From: Sphingomonas baiyangensis | GTDB taxonomy: Bacteria; Pseudomonadota; Alphaproteobacteria; Sphingomonadales; Sphingomonadaceae | DNA length: 64,000 nucleotides | Direction of reading: 5' to 3' | Assembly: GCF_005144715.1 (NCBI RefSeq) | Contig: NZ_SWKR01000002.1 | Span: 1,664,227-1,728,226 of the forward strand | Shown here: positions 33,113-40,936 of the stretch, piece by piece | How positions within the stretch are numbered: the first letter of the stretch is position 1 | Layout: each line of letters opens with the position of its first letter | Notes under the pieces: model-generated | Databases searched by the model: none | Seen by the model: the letters and a program-made list of their open reading frames with translations, nothing else | Told to the model about the DNA's origin: nothing | Translations under genes and position numbers: made by a program

Positions 33113-34921
33113 TTACGCCATGCGTTCGCGCGCGATGCGTTCGAGCACCGTCAGCGGCATAGCGCCCAGCGTCAGCACGCGGTGGAATGCCTTGGGATCC
33201 CAGTTGGCACCGGCCTTGGCGCGCGCCTCGTCGCGCAGCCGGACCCATACGGTATGGCCGATCTTGTAGCTGCACGCCTGCCCCGGCCACACGCAATAGC
33301 GATCGATCTCGCCCTGCCCGCGCCCGCGCGCGATGCCGGTGGTGGCAAGGAAATAGTCGGTCGCCTTCTCGCGGCTCCAGCGCTTGGCGTGGATGCCGCT
33401 GTCGACCACCAGACGCGTCGCGCGGAACAGCAAGGATTGGAGATAGCCCACCTGCCCCAGCGGATCGCCCTCGTACATGCCCATCTCGTCGGCGAGTTGC
33501 TCGGAATAGAGCGCCCAGCCTTCGGTATAGCCCGAATATCCGCCGCGGCGGCGGATGAGCGGAATGTCGTCGCTCTCGAGCGCCGACATGACTTGCAGAT
33601 GATGTCCCGGCACGCCTTCGTGATAGCTGAGCGTCGCCAGCCCGAACTTCGGCCGGTCGAAGGTGTCGCGCAGGTTGATGAAGTAGATGGCCGGGCGCGA
33701 TCCGTCGAGCGAGGCGGCCTGATAATAGCCGCCCGGCGCGCCGGCCTGGATCGCCTCGGGCACGCGTCGCACCTCGACCGGCGCGTTGGGCAGCACCGCG
33801 AACTGCTCGGGCAGCCGCGCTTCCATCGCCTTGACTTGCGCACGCAAGCTTTCGAGCAGCGCCTCGCGGCCGGCATCGGTATTGGGAAAGAGCTGGTCGG
33901 GCCGCTGGTTGAGCGCGACCAGCCGCGTGCCGACGGCGCCCTGCGACAGGCCTTGACCCTTGAGGATTGTGTCAATCCGCCCCTCGATCTCCGCCACCTG
34001 CTCAAGGCCCAACCGGTGGATCTCGTCGCCGGTTAGCTCGGTGGTCGTCGCGGCGCTCGCGGCGGCGGCGTAGAAGGCCTCGCCATCGGGGAGGCGCCAG
34101 ACGCCGGCATCGTGCGGCGCGCGGCCACGCAATTCGGTGACCAGCGCGCGCTGACGGTCGAGCGCGGGGAAAGCGCGCTCGGCCATCAGCTTCTCGACCG
34201 CGGCGGCGCGCTCGGGCGGCAGGTTGGCGGCCTTGAGCTTGGCCGCGAGATCGGTGACGGGGCGCGTCTGGCCGGCAGGCAGATCGCGTGCCTGGCCCAA
34301 CTGCTTCAGCGTGGTGTCGAGGATGAAGTCGGGCGCGAACACGCCCTTGGCGGCATCGGCGCGCTGGCGCTCGGTCTCCTGGTCGATCGCGGTCGCATAG
34401 GCTTCGACGCGCGCGACATAGGCGTCGGCATCGGCCGCGTCGCGCACGCGGTGCGTGTTGGCGAGGAAATCGGGCACGTCGCGATAGGCGCCCGAAAGCT
34501 GCGACAGCTCATAAGGCGCATAGCGGCCCATCGTCGCGCCATAATCGAACCGCTCGCCGGCGATGCCGCGCTCAAGGCCATATTCGACGATCTCGACATC
34601 GAGCCGCGCGGGCTCGGACAGCGCGGCGCGATCGATCGTGCGCAGCTGCGCGAGCTCGGCCTTGGCGCGCGCGAGCTGGCGCTCGGCACCGGCGCGCGAG
34701 CGATCGGAAAGCTTGCCGCGCAGATCGGCGCGCGGCCCCGTATCGAGCCCCAGCGAGGTAGCGCCTTCGGGATTATCCTCGAGCCGCGCATAGAAGAACG
34801 CGTCGAGCATGGCACGCAGCTTCGCGTCCTCCCCCGACGCCGTCTGCGCGCGCAGGGTAACGGGCAATGCGGCGACGATCCCCGCCGTTGCGGCGGAGGA
34901 CAGGAAATGACGGCGATGCAT
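33113..34921 (-). CDS. Exported DUF885 metallopeptidase-like protein
   Basis: A 602-residue DUF885 protein. The N-terminus MHRRHFLSSAATAG with an Ala-rich core ending TLRAQ looks like a Tat-type or Sec signal peptide. The zinc-binding signature HEGVPGHHLQ is near residue 440, with a downstream Glu region (GYTEGWALYSEQL), as in gluzincin-like carboxypeptidases. Substrate is unknown. GGAGTAAGG precedes the ATG. It stands between uvrC and the SMR gene, with no clear operon link. Confidence 0.87.
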   Translation of the reverse strand: MHRRHFLSSAATAGIVAALPVTLRAQTASGEDAKLRAMLDAFFYARLEDNPEGATSLGLDTGPRADLRGKLSDRSRAGAERQLARAKAELAQLRTIDRAALSEPARLDVEIVEYGLERGIAGERFDYGATMGRYAPYELSQLSGAYRDVPDFLANTHRVRDAADADAYVARVEAYATAIDQETERQRADAAKGVFAPDFILDTTLKQLGQARDLPAGQTRPVTDLAAKLKAANLPPERAAAVEKLMAERAFPALDRQRALVTELRGRAPHDAGVWRLPDGEAFYAAAASAATTTELTGDEIHRLGLEQVAEIEGRIDTILKGQGLSQGAVGTRLVALNQRPDQLFPNTDAGREALLESLRAQVKAMEARLPEQFAVLPNAPVEVRRVPEAIQAGAPGGYYQAASLDGSRPAIYFINLRDTFDRPKFGLATLSYHEGVPGHHLQVMSALESDDIPLIRRRGGYSGYTEGWALYSEQLADEMGMYEGDPLGQVGYLQSLLFRATRLVVDSGIHAKRWSREKATDYFLATTGIARGRGQGEIDRYCVWPGQACSYKIGHTVWVRLRDEARAKAGANWDPKAFHRVLTLGAMPLTVLERIARERMA

Positions 34922-35019
34922 GGCCTTACTCCGTGGATTTACGCTTTGCTGGGAGTGTAGCCTTCCCGCAGCGCATGTCCAACCCGGCAGGCGGCGGCAG
35001 GAGGAGTTGCGCGTGGCGC

Positions 35020-35074
35020 GAACCCCTCCACCCCGCGCCTTCGGCGCGCGGTTCCCCTCCCCGTTCCGGGGAGA
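35020..35074. repeat. Two-hairpin intergenic repeat, copy 2
   Basis: CCCCTCCACC leads into a first hairpin (CGCGCC/GGCGCG around TTC), then CTCCCC/GGGGAG around a GTTCC-type loop. The layout, the flanking CCCCTCCACC and the second stem match copy 1 at 35-82, while the first stem differs in sequence but still pairs. It ends just before the stop codon of the SMR gene. Confidence 0.6.
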
Positions 35075-35077
35075 TGC

Positions 35078-35398
35078 TTACGCCTGTGCCGTCAGCTTGG
35101 TGCCCACCACGCCGATGACGATCAGCGCCATGAAGATCGCCTGCACACCCGAGATGCGCTCGCCGAACAGGATCGTGCCGCCAATGATGACGCCGACGGC
35201 ACCCAGCCCCGTCCAAACCGCATAGGCGGTGCCCGCCGAAATGCCGCGCATCGCGAGCGCGAGCAGGCCCATGTTGACGAACGAGAGGACGATCGGGACC
35301 GACGCCGCCATCAGCGTCGCCTTGCCGGCAGCCCATTTGAGGCTCAGCGCCCAGATGATCTCGGTGACGACGGCAACGCCCAGGATGACCCACGCCAT
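35078..35398 (-). CDS. Small multidrug resistance family exporter
   Basis: A 106-residue SMR transporter with four membrane helices. The essential Glu is in VVTEIIWALSLKWA (residue 13), and GTAYAVWTGLGAVG (about 57-70) is the family signature. ALSLKWA after the Glu and the TAYAVWTG form resemble the SugE/Gdx guanidinium exporters more than EmrE, but I cannot separate them with certainty. No guanidine riboswitch is visible upstream. GAGGAAACC precedes the ATG; it lies about 110 bases after atpF on the same strand. Confidence 0.85.
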   Translation of the reverse strand: MAWVILGVAVVTEIIWALSLKWAAGKATLMAASVPIVLSFVNMGLLALAMRGISAGTAYAVWTGLGAVGVIIGGTILFGERISGVQAIFMALIVIGVVGTKLTAQA

Positions 35399-35510
35399 GA
35401 CGGTTTCCTCACGTCACGGGCTCGATCAGAAAGCGCAGCGCCGGAAACCCGGAAAGAGACGCTGCGGGAGCATGGGGTCGGCGGCACACGCCGCGCGACT
35501 CTGCTGGAAC

Positions 35511-36143
35511 TCAGTTCGGCCGGTTGAGGCCCGCGATCGTGCGATCGACGAGCGCGCGATCGGCCTCGGCGCCATGCTTGTCGGCGATGATCGCGGCGGC
35601 AGCCTTGGCGGCGGCATCGGCCGCACGGATGCGCACGTCGGCGATCGCCTGGCGTTCGGCCGCGGCGATCTTGTCCTCGGCCATGCGCGTCCGGCGCTCG
35701 ACGAGTTCGGCGGCGTCGGCCTCGGCCTTGGCGCGGATCGCGCGGGCATCGTCCTCGGCATGCAGCACCATCGCCGCCGCGTCGCTCTCGACGCCGGCGA
35801 GGCGCGCGGCATATTCGGCGCGCAGCGCCTCGGCCTCGGCGCGAAGCTGCTTGGCTTCGTCGAGCCGCGAGCGGATCGCAGCGATCTGCCCGTCGAGCAT
35901 CCGTCCGACCAACCTGGGCACGCCCTTCCACAGCAGCAGCGCGATGAACACCGCCATTGCCAGCGACACCCAGCCAGTGGGATCGAGGAACAGCGCAGTG
36001 GGGTCGGCGTGCGGGACTTCCTCGCCCTGGCTGACGATCGCTGCCTCGCCCGTTTCGGGCATCACCATCATGTTGGCGGCCTCGCCGAGCGATTCGGGCG
36101 CGGGCGTGTTGTCGATGCCCGTCTGCACGGTGGGATTAGCCAT
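35511..36143 (-). CDS. atpF: ATP synthase F0 subunit b
   Basis: A 210-residue stalk subunit. A membrane segment (about 57-75, SLAMAVFIALLLWKGVPRL) follows an unusual 55-residue N-terminal extension rich in Pro, Glu and Met (PETGEAAIVSQGEEVPHAD). The rest is Ala/Glu/Arg-rich coiled coil. Last gene of the F0 operon, overlapping atpF' by eight bases. The extension is longer than in most b subunits. Confidence 0.9.
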   Translation of the reverse strand: MANPTVQTGIDNTPAPESLGEAANMMVMPETGEAAIVSQGEEVPHADPTALFLDPTGWVSLAMAVFIALLLWKGVPRLVGRMLDGQIAAIRSRLDEAKQLRAEAEALRAEYAARLAGVESDAAAMVLHAEDDARAIRAKAEADAAELVERRTRMAEDKIAAAERQAIADVRIRAADAAAKAAAAIIADKHGAEADRALVDRTIAGLNRPN

Positions 36144-36627
36144 GGAGCACTGCCCTTACGGCGCCCTGCGCCTCGCTTTCGGAAACCGGCGCACCCGAGA
36201 GACGTGCGACGATGTCGCGCGCCGCATCGGCAGCGACGGTCTCAATCTCGCCGGCTGCTGCGCGCGAAGCCTCGGCGATTTGCGCTTCGGCCGCCGCGAC
36301 GCGGGCGGCGTGCTGCGCATCGGCGGCGGCGAGCGTCGCTTCGCTCGCCTTGGCCGCTTCGGCCTGCGCCGCCGCGAGCTTGCGCCGCGCGGTCTCACGC
36401 GCGGCATTTTCCTTGATGCGCCACGCCTCTTCCGAAGCATCGGCTTCGGCGCGCGCCTTTTCGGCAGCCGTCAGATCGCCCGCGACCTGATCGTCGCGCG
36501 CGTCCATCGTCGATTGGATGCGCGGCACCATGCCGCGCCCGATGATGAAGAAGGCAAGCCCGAACGTCAGCAGCACCCAAAAAAGCTGGGATGCGAACGT
36601 TGCGGTTACCTGTTCGATCTGAGGCAT
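36136..36627 (-). CDS. atpG: ATP synthase F0 subunit b'
   Basis: A 163-residue b-type stalk subunit, the second of the pair found in alphaproteobacteria and phototrophs. It starts MPQIEQVTATFASQLFWVLL with one membrane helix (about 14-32) and continues as Ala/Glu/Arg coiled coil. GAGGAACC is the ribosome site. Position between atpE and atpF is standard. Also named atpF2 or atpX. Confidence 0.92.
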   Translation of the reverse strand: MPQIEQVTATFASQLFWVLLTFGLAFFIIGRGMVPRIQSTMDARDDQVAGDLTAAEKARAEADASEEAWRIKENAARETARRKLAAAQAEAAKASEATLAAADAQHAARVAAAEAQIAEASRAAAGEIETVAADAARDIVARLSGAPVSESEAQGAVRAVLHG

Positions 36628-36647
36628 GTTGGTTCCTCACGGCCGCA

Positions 36648-36666
36648 CCCCGCCCCCGGGGCGGGG
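36648..36666. repeat. Perfect GC palindrome between atpF' and atpE
   Basis: CCCCGCCCC and GGGGCGGGG flank a single C. It lies in the 51-base gap between atpE and atpF' and could form a very stable hairpin in the operon mRNA, perhaps to favour the abundant c subunit made upstream of it. Confidence 0.55.
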
Positions 36667-36678
36667 AACGGCGTGTTG

Positions 36679-36906
36679 TCAGGCGACGAAGATCAGCAGC
36701 ACGGCGACGACGAACGCCAGCAGGCCGAGAAGCTCGGCGGCCGCGAAGCCGATGAACATGTTGCCCTGCTGGCCGGCAGCGGCCGACGGATTGCGCAGCG
36801 CACCTTCGAGGAACGCGGCGAAGACGTTGCCCACGCCGAGCGCGGCGAGACCCGCACCGATTGCGGCGAGACCGGCACCCAGCAGCTTGATTGCGTCAGC
36901 TTCCAT
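36679..36906 (-). CDS. atpE: ATP synthase F0 subunit c
   Basis: A 75-residue proteolipid that forms the rotor ring. Two helices (about 9-31 and 51-73) are joined by the polar loop GALRNPSAAAGQQ; the ion-carrying carboxylate is Glu in FAAAELLGLLAF (about residue 58). GLAAIGAGLAALGVG is the Gly/Ala-rich first helix. No sodium-type ligand set is evident, so proton coupling is likely. GGGAG precedes the ATG. Confidence 0.95.
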   Translation of the reverse strand: MEADAIKLLGAGLAAIGAGLAALGVGNVFAAFLEGALRNPSAAAGQQGNMFIGFAAAELLGLLAFVVAVLLIFVA

Positions 36907-36961
36907 TGTTCAACTCCCAGAGAAATAGTGGTTCGAGAAAAAAGGGATCGGCTCTACCCGA

Positions 36962-37768
36962 TCAGTGGTGATCGTGCAGATGCTCGGCATCGTTGATGTA
37001 GAGCGACGTGAGCAGCGCGAAGACATAGGCCTGCACGCCCGCCACCAGCACTTCGAGCGCCGACACGCCGACCATCAGCGCGAAGCTGGGGATGCCGACG
37101 CCCAGCCCGGTCACGGCACCGGCATTGGCGGCGTTGACGACGAAGCTGGCCAGCACCTTCAAGAGGATGTGGCCCGCGGTCATCGCGACGAACAGCCGCA
37201 GCGCCAGGCTGAACGGGCGCACCATGAACGACACGAACTCGATGGGCGCGACGAGCAGCAGCACCGGGATCGGCGTGCCCTTGGGCGCGAACAGGCTGAA
37301 GAATCTGAGACCATGCTTGGCGAAGCCGACGATCAGCACGATCGAGAAGCTCATGATCGCCAGCACGCCCGTCACGGTGAAGTGGCTGGTGAAGGTGAAT
37401 GGATGCAGCCCGACAAGACCGAGCGGAAGCAGCCCGAGAAGGTTGGCGAACAGGATGAACATGAAAAGCGTGAACACATAGGGCACATATTTACGCCCCG
37501 CCTTGCCGATGTTCTGCGCCAGCAGCTTGTCGATGAAGCCGACGAATCCCTCGACCATCATCTGGCCGCGCGTGGGCACCAACTGGCGCTTCATGCCCAT
37601 CAGCATGAACGCCCACAGCCCCACCAGCGCGGCGACCATGAACATCGCCGAGTTGGTGAAGGCGATCGTCTGGCCACCGATGGTGAACATGTCGGCGATC
37701 GACTGCACCTCGAACTGGTGCATCGGATCGATGGAGCCCTGTTCCTGCGTCGCCACTGCCGTTCCCAT
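36962..37768 (-). CDS. atpB: ATP synthase F0 subunit a
   Basis: A 268-residue membrane stator subunit forming the proton half-channels. Hydrophobic segments and the conserved Arg in RPFSLALRLFVAMTAGH (the second Arg) are in place, as is QAYVFALLTSLYINDAEH at the C-terminus. I use ATG 37768; an ATG at 37720 (MHQFEVQ) is possible. Second gene of the F0 operon. The His-rich tail (EHLHDHH) is common in the family. Confidence 0.94.
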   Translation of the reverse strand: MGTAVATQEQGSIDPMHQFEVQSIADMFTIGGQTIAFTNSAMFMVAALVGLWAFMLMGMKRQLVPTRGQMMVEGFVGFIDKLLAQNIGKAGRKYVPYVFTLFMFILFANLLGLLPLGLVGLHPFTFTSHFTVTGVLAIMSFSIVLIVGFAKHGLRFFSLFAPKGTPIPVLLLVAPIEFVSFMVRPFSLALRLFVAMTAGHILLKVLASFVVNAANAGAVTGLGVGIPSFALMVGVSALEVLVAGVQAYVFALLTSLYINDAEHLHDHH

Positions 37769-37788
37769 TTGACCAAAGCGCCCGAAGA

Positions 37789-38103
37789 CTACTTCGGGCG
37801 CTTGCCTGAAATCCGAATGATGTTCCTGAACGCGCTGACGATGCCCAGGGCAAGCAGCACGAGCAGGAGCCATGGCGAGGTGCCGAGAAAATAATCGAGC
37901 GTTCCCCCGATCACCGCACCGCCGACCATTCCCCCGATGAGTTCCGCCAGCACGCGATTGCCCAGACGATAGCCATCCCCTTGCGGGGCGCTCTCGCCTG
38001 ATCGCCGTGCCTCCTCCGATTTCGCACGCGCGAGCCGCTCGTTCAGCGACTCGATTCGTGCGTCCTCGGGCAAGGGGTCCGGTCCGGGCTGGTTCTCGGT
38101 CAT
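37789..38103 (-). CDS. atpI: AtpI-type ATP synthase assembly protein
   Basis: A 104-residue protein with a charged N-terminal half and two membrane helices (about 52-70 and 75-92). VLAELIGGMVGGAVIGGTLDYFLGTSPWLLLVLL is the AtpI/F0F1-ATPase subunit core, identified here by VGGAVIGGTLDYFLGTSP. It is thought to help c-ring assembly. First gene of the F0 operon; AAGGA directly abuts the ATG. The 163 bases upstream, toward trehalase, hold no gene. Confidence 0.9.
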   Translation of the reverse strand: MTENQPGPDPLPEDARIESLNERLARAKSEEARRSGESAPQGDGYRLGNRVLAELIGGMVGGAVIGGTLDYFLGTSPWLLLVLLALGIVSAFRNIIRISGKRPK

Positions 38104-38266
38104 TCCTTCGTTCCCCCTGCCTCATGCGGGCGGGTCGAACGCCGGGTGCCGAGGGCCAGCCCCGCCAAGGCACGCGCCGCTTAGGATGGGGGGCCGATCA
38201 AGTCAACTATGTGGCAAGTCGGCCATATGGCAGGCCGGCTTTGTGGCCACCGCGCCGCGGCCGCGT

Positions 38267-39820
38267 TTAGTTACCGATGCCCCAGCGCGCCATCATCGCG
38301 CGCGTGACGCCGTTGGTCCAGCCGAAGCCGTCCTGCAACGGATATTCGCCGCCCCCGCCCTCGCGGCTGTCCTCGACGTCGTATTTCTCGACCAGTTTTC
38401 CGCTCGCGGCATAGCCGCGCTGCACCGTGCCGACCCAGGCGACCGCGATGCGGCGCGCCGGCGCGTCATGGCCATAGGCCAGCAGGCCATCGGCCGCGAT
38501 CCATTGCAGCGGTGCCCAGCCATTGGGCGAATCCCATTGCTGGCCGGTCCGCACGAGCGTGGTGCGCAGTCCGCCGGGCGCGATCAACCGCGCGTCGATC
38601 GTCGCCGCGACGCGCGCGGCTCGCGCCGGCGATGCCAGCCGGGTGAAAAGCGGATAGGCGGTCGCCGCGCTCAAGCCGTCGCGCTGGCGGCGCGTGGGCA
38701 GATGCCAGTCGCCATAGCGGCCGCCCGCCTCGTCCCAGAGCCAGCGCTCGACCGCGGCGCGGCGGCGATCGGCCCGCGCATCGAACGCCGCCTCGCAATC
38801 GCGCGCCAGCGCGGCGCAGCGATCGGCGATATCGCGTTCCATCCCATAGAGCAGCGCATTGAGATCGACGGGCACCAGCTCGGTCGTGTCGATGCTCGCC
38901 AGATCGCGCCCGTTCGCAAGCCAGCGCGACGAGAAGTCCCAGCCGCTTTCGGCGCCTGCGCGAAGGTGGCGATAGACCCGTGCGGCCGGACGTCCGCTCG
39001 CGCGCGCCGTCTCCACGTCCTCGCGAAAGCTCTCGTCGCGCGGGGTATCGCGGTCATCCCACCAGCGGTTGAGCAGGGCACCGTCGGGCATCCGCACCAC
39101 GCGCCCGCCCTGCATACAGAAACGATGCTCGGCGATCAGCGCATCGAGCCGGCGCGCGAGTATGTCGCGGTCCGTCGCGCGCGAAAGCCCCATCATCAGA
39201 TACAGGAAAGGCGGCTGCGAGCGGCTGAGATAATAGGTGCGCGCGCCATTGGGGACGCGGCCATGCGCCTCGACCAGCCCGACAAACCCGTCGATCATGC
39301 CTTCGATCAGGTCGTGGCGCCCGTCCTCGGCGAGGCCGAGCATGGTGAAATAGCTGTCCCAGTAATAGATTTCGCGAAAGCGACCGCCAGGCACGACGTG
39401 ACGGCCAGCAAAAGCGAGTGCCGACTCACCCTCGACCGCGACGACGGGCGGCCGCGCGAGTTCGTCCCACAAGGCGCGGATATGCGCGAGAATTGGCCGG
39501 CGCGGACGCGCCGGCTGGTCGGCCACAGGAGCGGGCTCGGCGGGCAGATCGAAATTGGCGCGCACGAACGCGCGCAGCGCGTCGTCGCTCCATGTCGCTC
39601 GCGCGCGATAGTCGGCGAGGATCGCCGCCGGGGCGCGGCGCGGCACCGCATCGACGAAGGTCTTGCCGTCGGCAAACAGCCGCCGCATCTGAACCGCCTC
39701 GAACAGCGGGCCATAGAGATCGGCAGGCGTCGCAAGCTTTGCGGCGGGCGGCGAAGATGCGGGCGGCGTGGCGCAGCCGGCAAGCGCCGCCAGCGCAAGA
39801 CCCGCCGCCGCCCGCCGCAT
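38267..39820 (-). CDS. Trehalase, GH37, lipoprotein
   Basis: A 517-residue alpha,alpha-trehalase that splits trehalose to two glucoses. Both GH37 signatures are present: PGGRFREIYYWDSYF (about 144-158) and QWDSPNGWAPLQW (about 433-445); RPAARVYRHLRAGAESGWDFSSRW covers the third conserved block, here noted by ESGWDFSSRW. The signal peptide ends in the lipobox LAGC (about 12-15), so it is likely anchored in the periplasm (TreA-like). It starts one base after the stop of the upstream fumarylacetoacetase-family gene. Confidence 0.92.
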   Translation of the reverse strand: MRRAAAGLALAALAGCATPPASSPPAAKLATPADLYGPLFEAVQMRRLFADGKTFVDAVPRRAPAAILADYRARATWSDDALRAFVRANFDLPAEPAPVADQPARPRRPILAHIRALWDELARPPVVAVEGESALAFAGRHVVPGGRFREIYYWDSYFTMLGLAEDGRHDLIEGMIDGFVGLVEAHGRVPNGARTYYLSRSQPPFLYLMMGLSRATDRDILARRLDALIAEHRFCMQGGRVVRMPDGALLNRWWDDRDTPRDESFREDVETARASGRPAARVYRHLRAGAESGWDFSSRWLANGRDLASIDTTELVPVDLNALLYGMERDIADRCAALARDCEAAFDARADRRRAAVERWLWDEAGGRYGDWHLPTRRQRDGLSAATAYPLFTRLASPARAARVAATIDARLIAPGGLRTTLVRTGQQWDSPNGWAPLQWIAADGLLAYGHDAPARRIAVAWVGTVQRGYAASGKLVEKYDVEDSREGGGGEYPLQDGFGWTNGVTRAMMARWGIGN

Positions 39821-39821
39821 G

Positions 39822-40829
39822 TCAGGCCGCCTCGACGGTCTGCTCGATCGTGCCGAAGATCGGATGGTGGCGATCGTCCTCGGCCCAGATACGCACGGTA
39901 TCGCCCGCCTTGAGGAACGGCGTTTCGGCCTTGCCGCCGTTGATCGTCTCGACGGTGCGCAATTCGGCGAGGCACGAATAGCCCACGCCGCCCTCGGCGA
40001 TCGGCTTGCCCGGACCGCCATCGGCGTCGCGGTTGGAAACGGTGCCCGAGCCGATGATCGTGCCGGCACCCAGCGCGCGCGTCTTCGCCGCATGAGCGAT
40101 CAGCGTGCCGAAGTCGAAGGTCATGTCCTCGCCCGCTTCGGCGCGGCCGAACGGCTTGCCGTTGAGGTTGACCATCAGCTTGCGGTGCAGCTTGCCGCCC
40201 TGCCACCAGTCACCCAGCGCGTCGGGCGTGACGAACACGGGCGAGAAGGCGCTGGCGGGCTTCGATTGGAAGAAGCCGAAGCCCTTGGCGAGCTCGCCGG
40301 GAATGAGGTTGCGCAGCGACACGTCGTTGGTGAGCCCGACCAGCCGGACGCTGGCGAGCGCGTCGGCGGCGCCGGTGCCCTGTGCGACATCACCCGTCAC
40401 CACCACCACCTCGGCCTCGAGATCGCAGCCCCAGCTCTCGTCGGCAAGCGGGATCGGGTCGCGCGGGCCGAGAAAACCGTCCGAGCCGCCCTGGTACATC
40501 AGCGGATCGTGCCAGAAGCTCTCGGGCATCTCGGCGCCGCGCGCCTGCCGCACCAGCGCTACGTGGTTCACATAGGCCGATCCGTCGGCCCATTGATAGG
40601 CGCGCGGCAGCGGCGCGGCGGCATGGCGCTCGTGAAAGCGCATCATCGGAATGACTTCATGCTCCAGATCGGTGGCAAGATTGCGCAGATCGGCCTCGAC
40701 CCGGTCCCAATCGTCGAGCGCGGCCTGCATCGTCGGCGCGATATGCGCGGCGTCGGCGCACCAGGCGAGATCGTTGGACACCACCACCAGCCGCCCGTCG
40801 CGACCATGTTTGAGGCTCGCCAGTTTCAT
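39822..40829 (-). CDS. Fumarylacetoacetate hydrolase family protein
   Basis: A 335-residue FAH-superfamily enzyme, cleaving C-C bonds in beta-diketo acids of aromatic or sugar catabolism. The metal site appears in SWGCDLEAEVVVVTG (Asp/Glu ligands) with FVTPDALGDWWQGG and GTIIGSGTVSNRD, typical of the bacterial FahA-like branch. Specific substrate is unknown; no homogentisate pathway genes adjoin it. GGAGAGC precedes the ATG at 40829; upstream in-frame ATGs overlap the divergent kinase. Confidence 0.85.
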   Translation of the reverse strand: MKLASLKHGRDGRLVVVSNDLAWCADAAHIAPTMQAALDDWDRVEADLRNLATDLEHEVIPMMRFHERHAAAPLPRAYQWADGSAYVNHVALVRQARGAEMPESFWHDPLMYQGGSDGFLGPRDPIPLADESWGCDLEAEVVVVTGDVAQGTGAADALASVRLVGLTNDVSLRNLIPGELAKGFGFFQSKPASAFSPVFVTPDALGDWWQGGKLHRKLMVNLNGKPFGRAEAGEDMTFDFGTLIAHAAKTRALGAGTIIGSGTVSNRDADGGPGKPIAEGGVGYSCLAELRTVETINGGKAETPFLKAGDTVRIWAEDDRHHPIFGTIEQTVEAA

Positions 40830-40936
40830 CGTGTCGCTCTCCAATGCTGTTGCGGCATCCATAACCCCCGGCCGCGCGAAGTCGAGCCGCGCGGCGGCCA
40901 TTGACAGCAACGCACGCTCCCCGCATCGCAGCGCAT

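Noticed and set aside
35399..35510. Guanidine riboswitch before the SMR gene
   Set aside because: No pair of ACGR-loop hairpins and no guanidine-I-like core was visible.
38104..38266. A hidden gene between atpI and trehalase
   Set aside because: 163 bases with no start plus open frame of useful length; only weak GC palindromes that may end the trehalase transcript.
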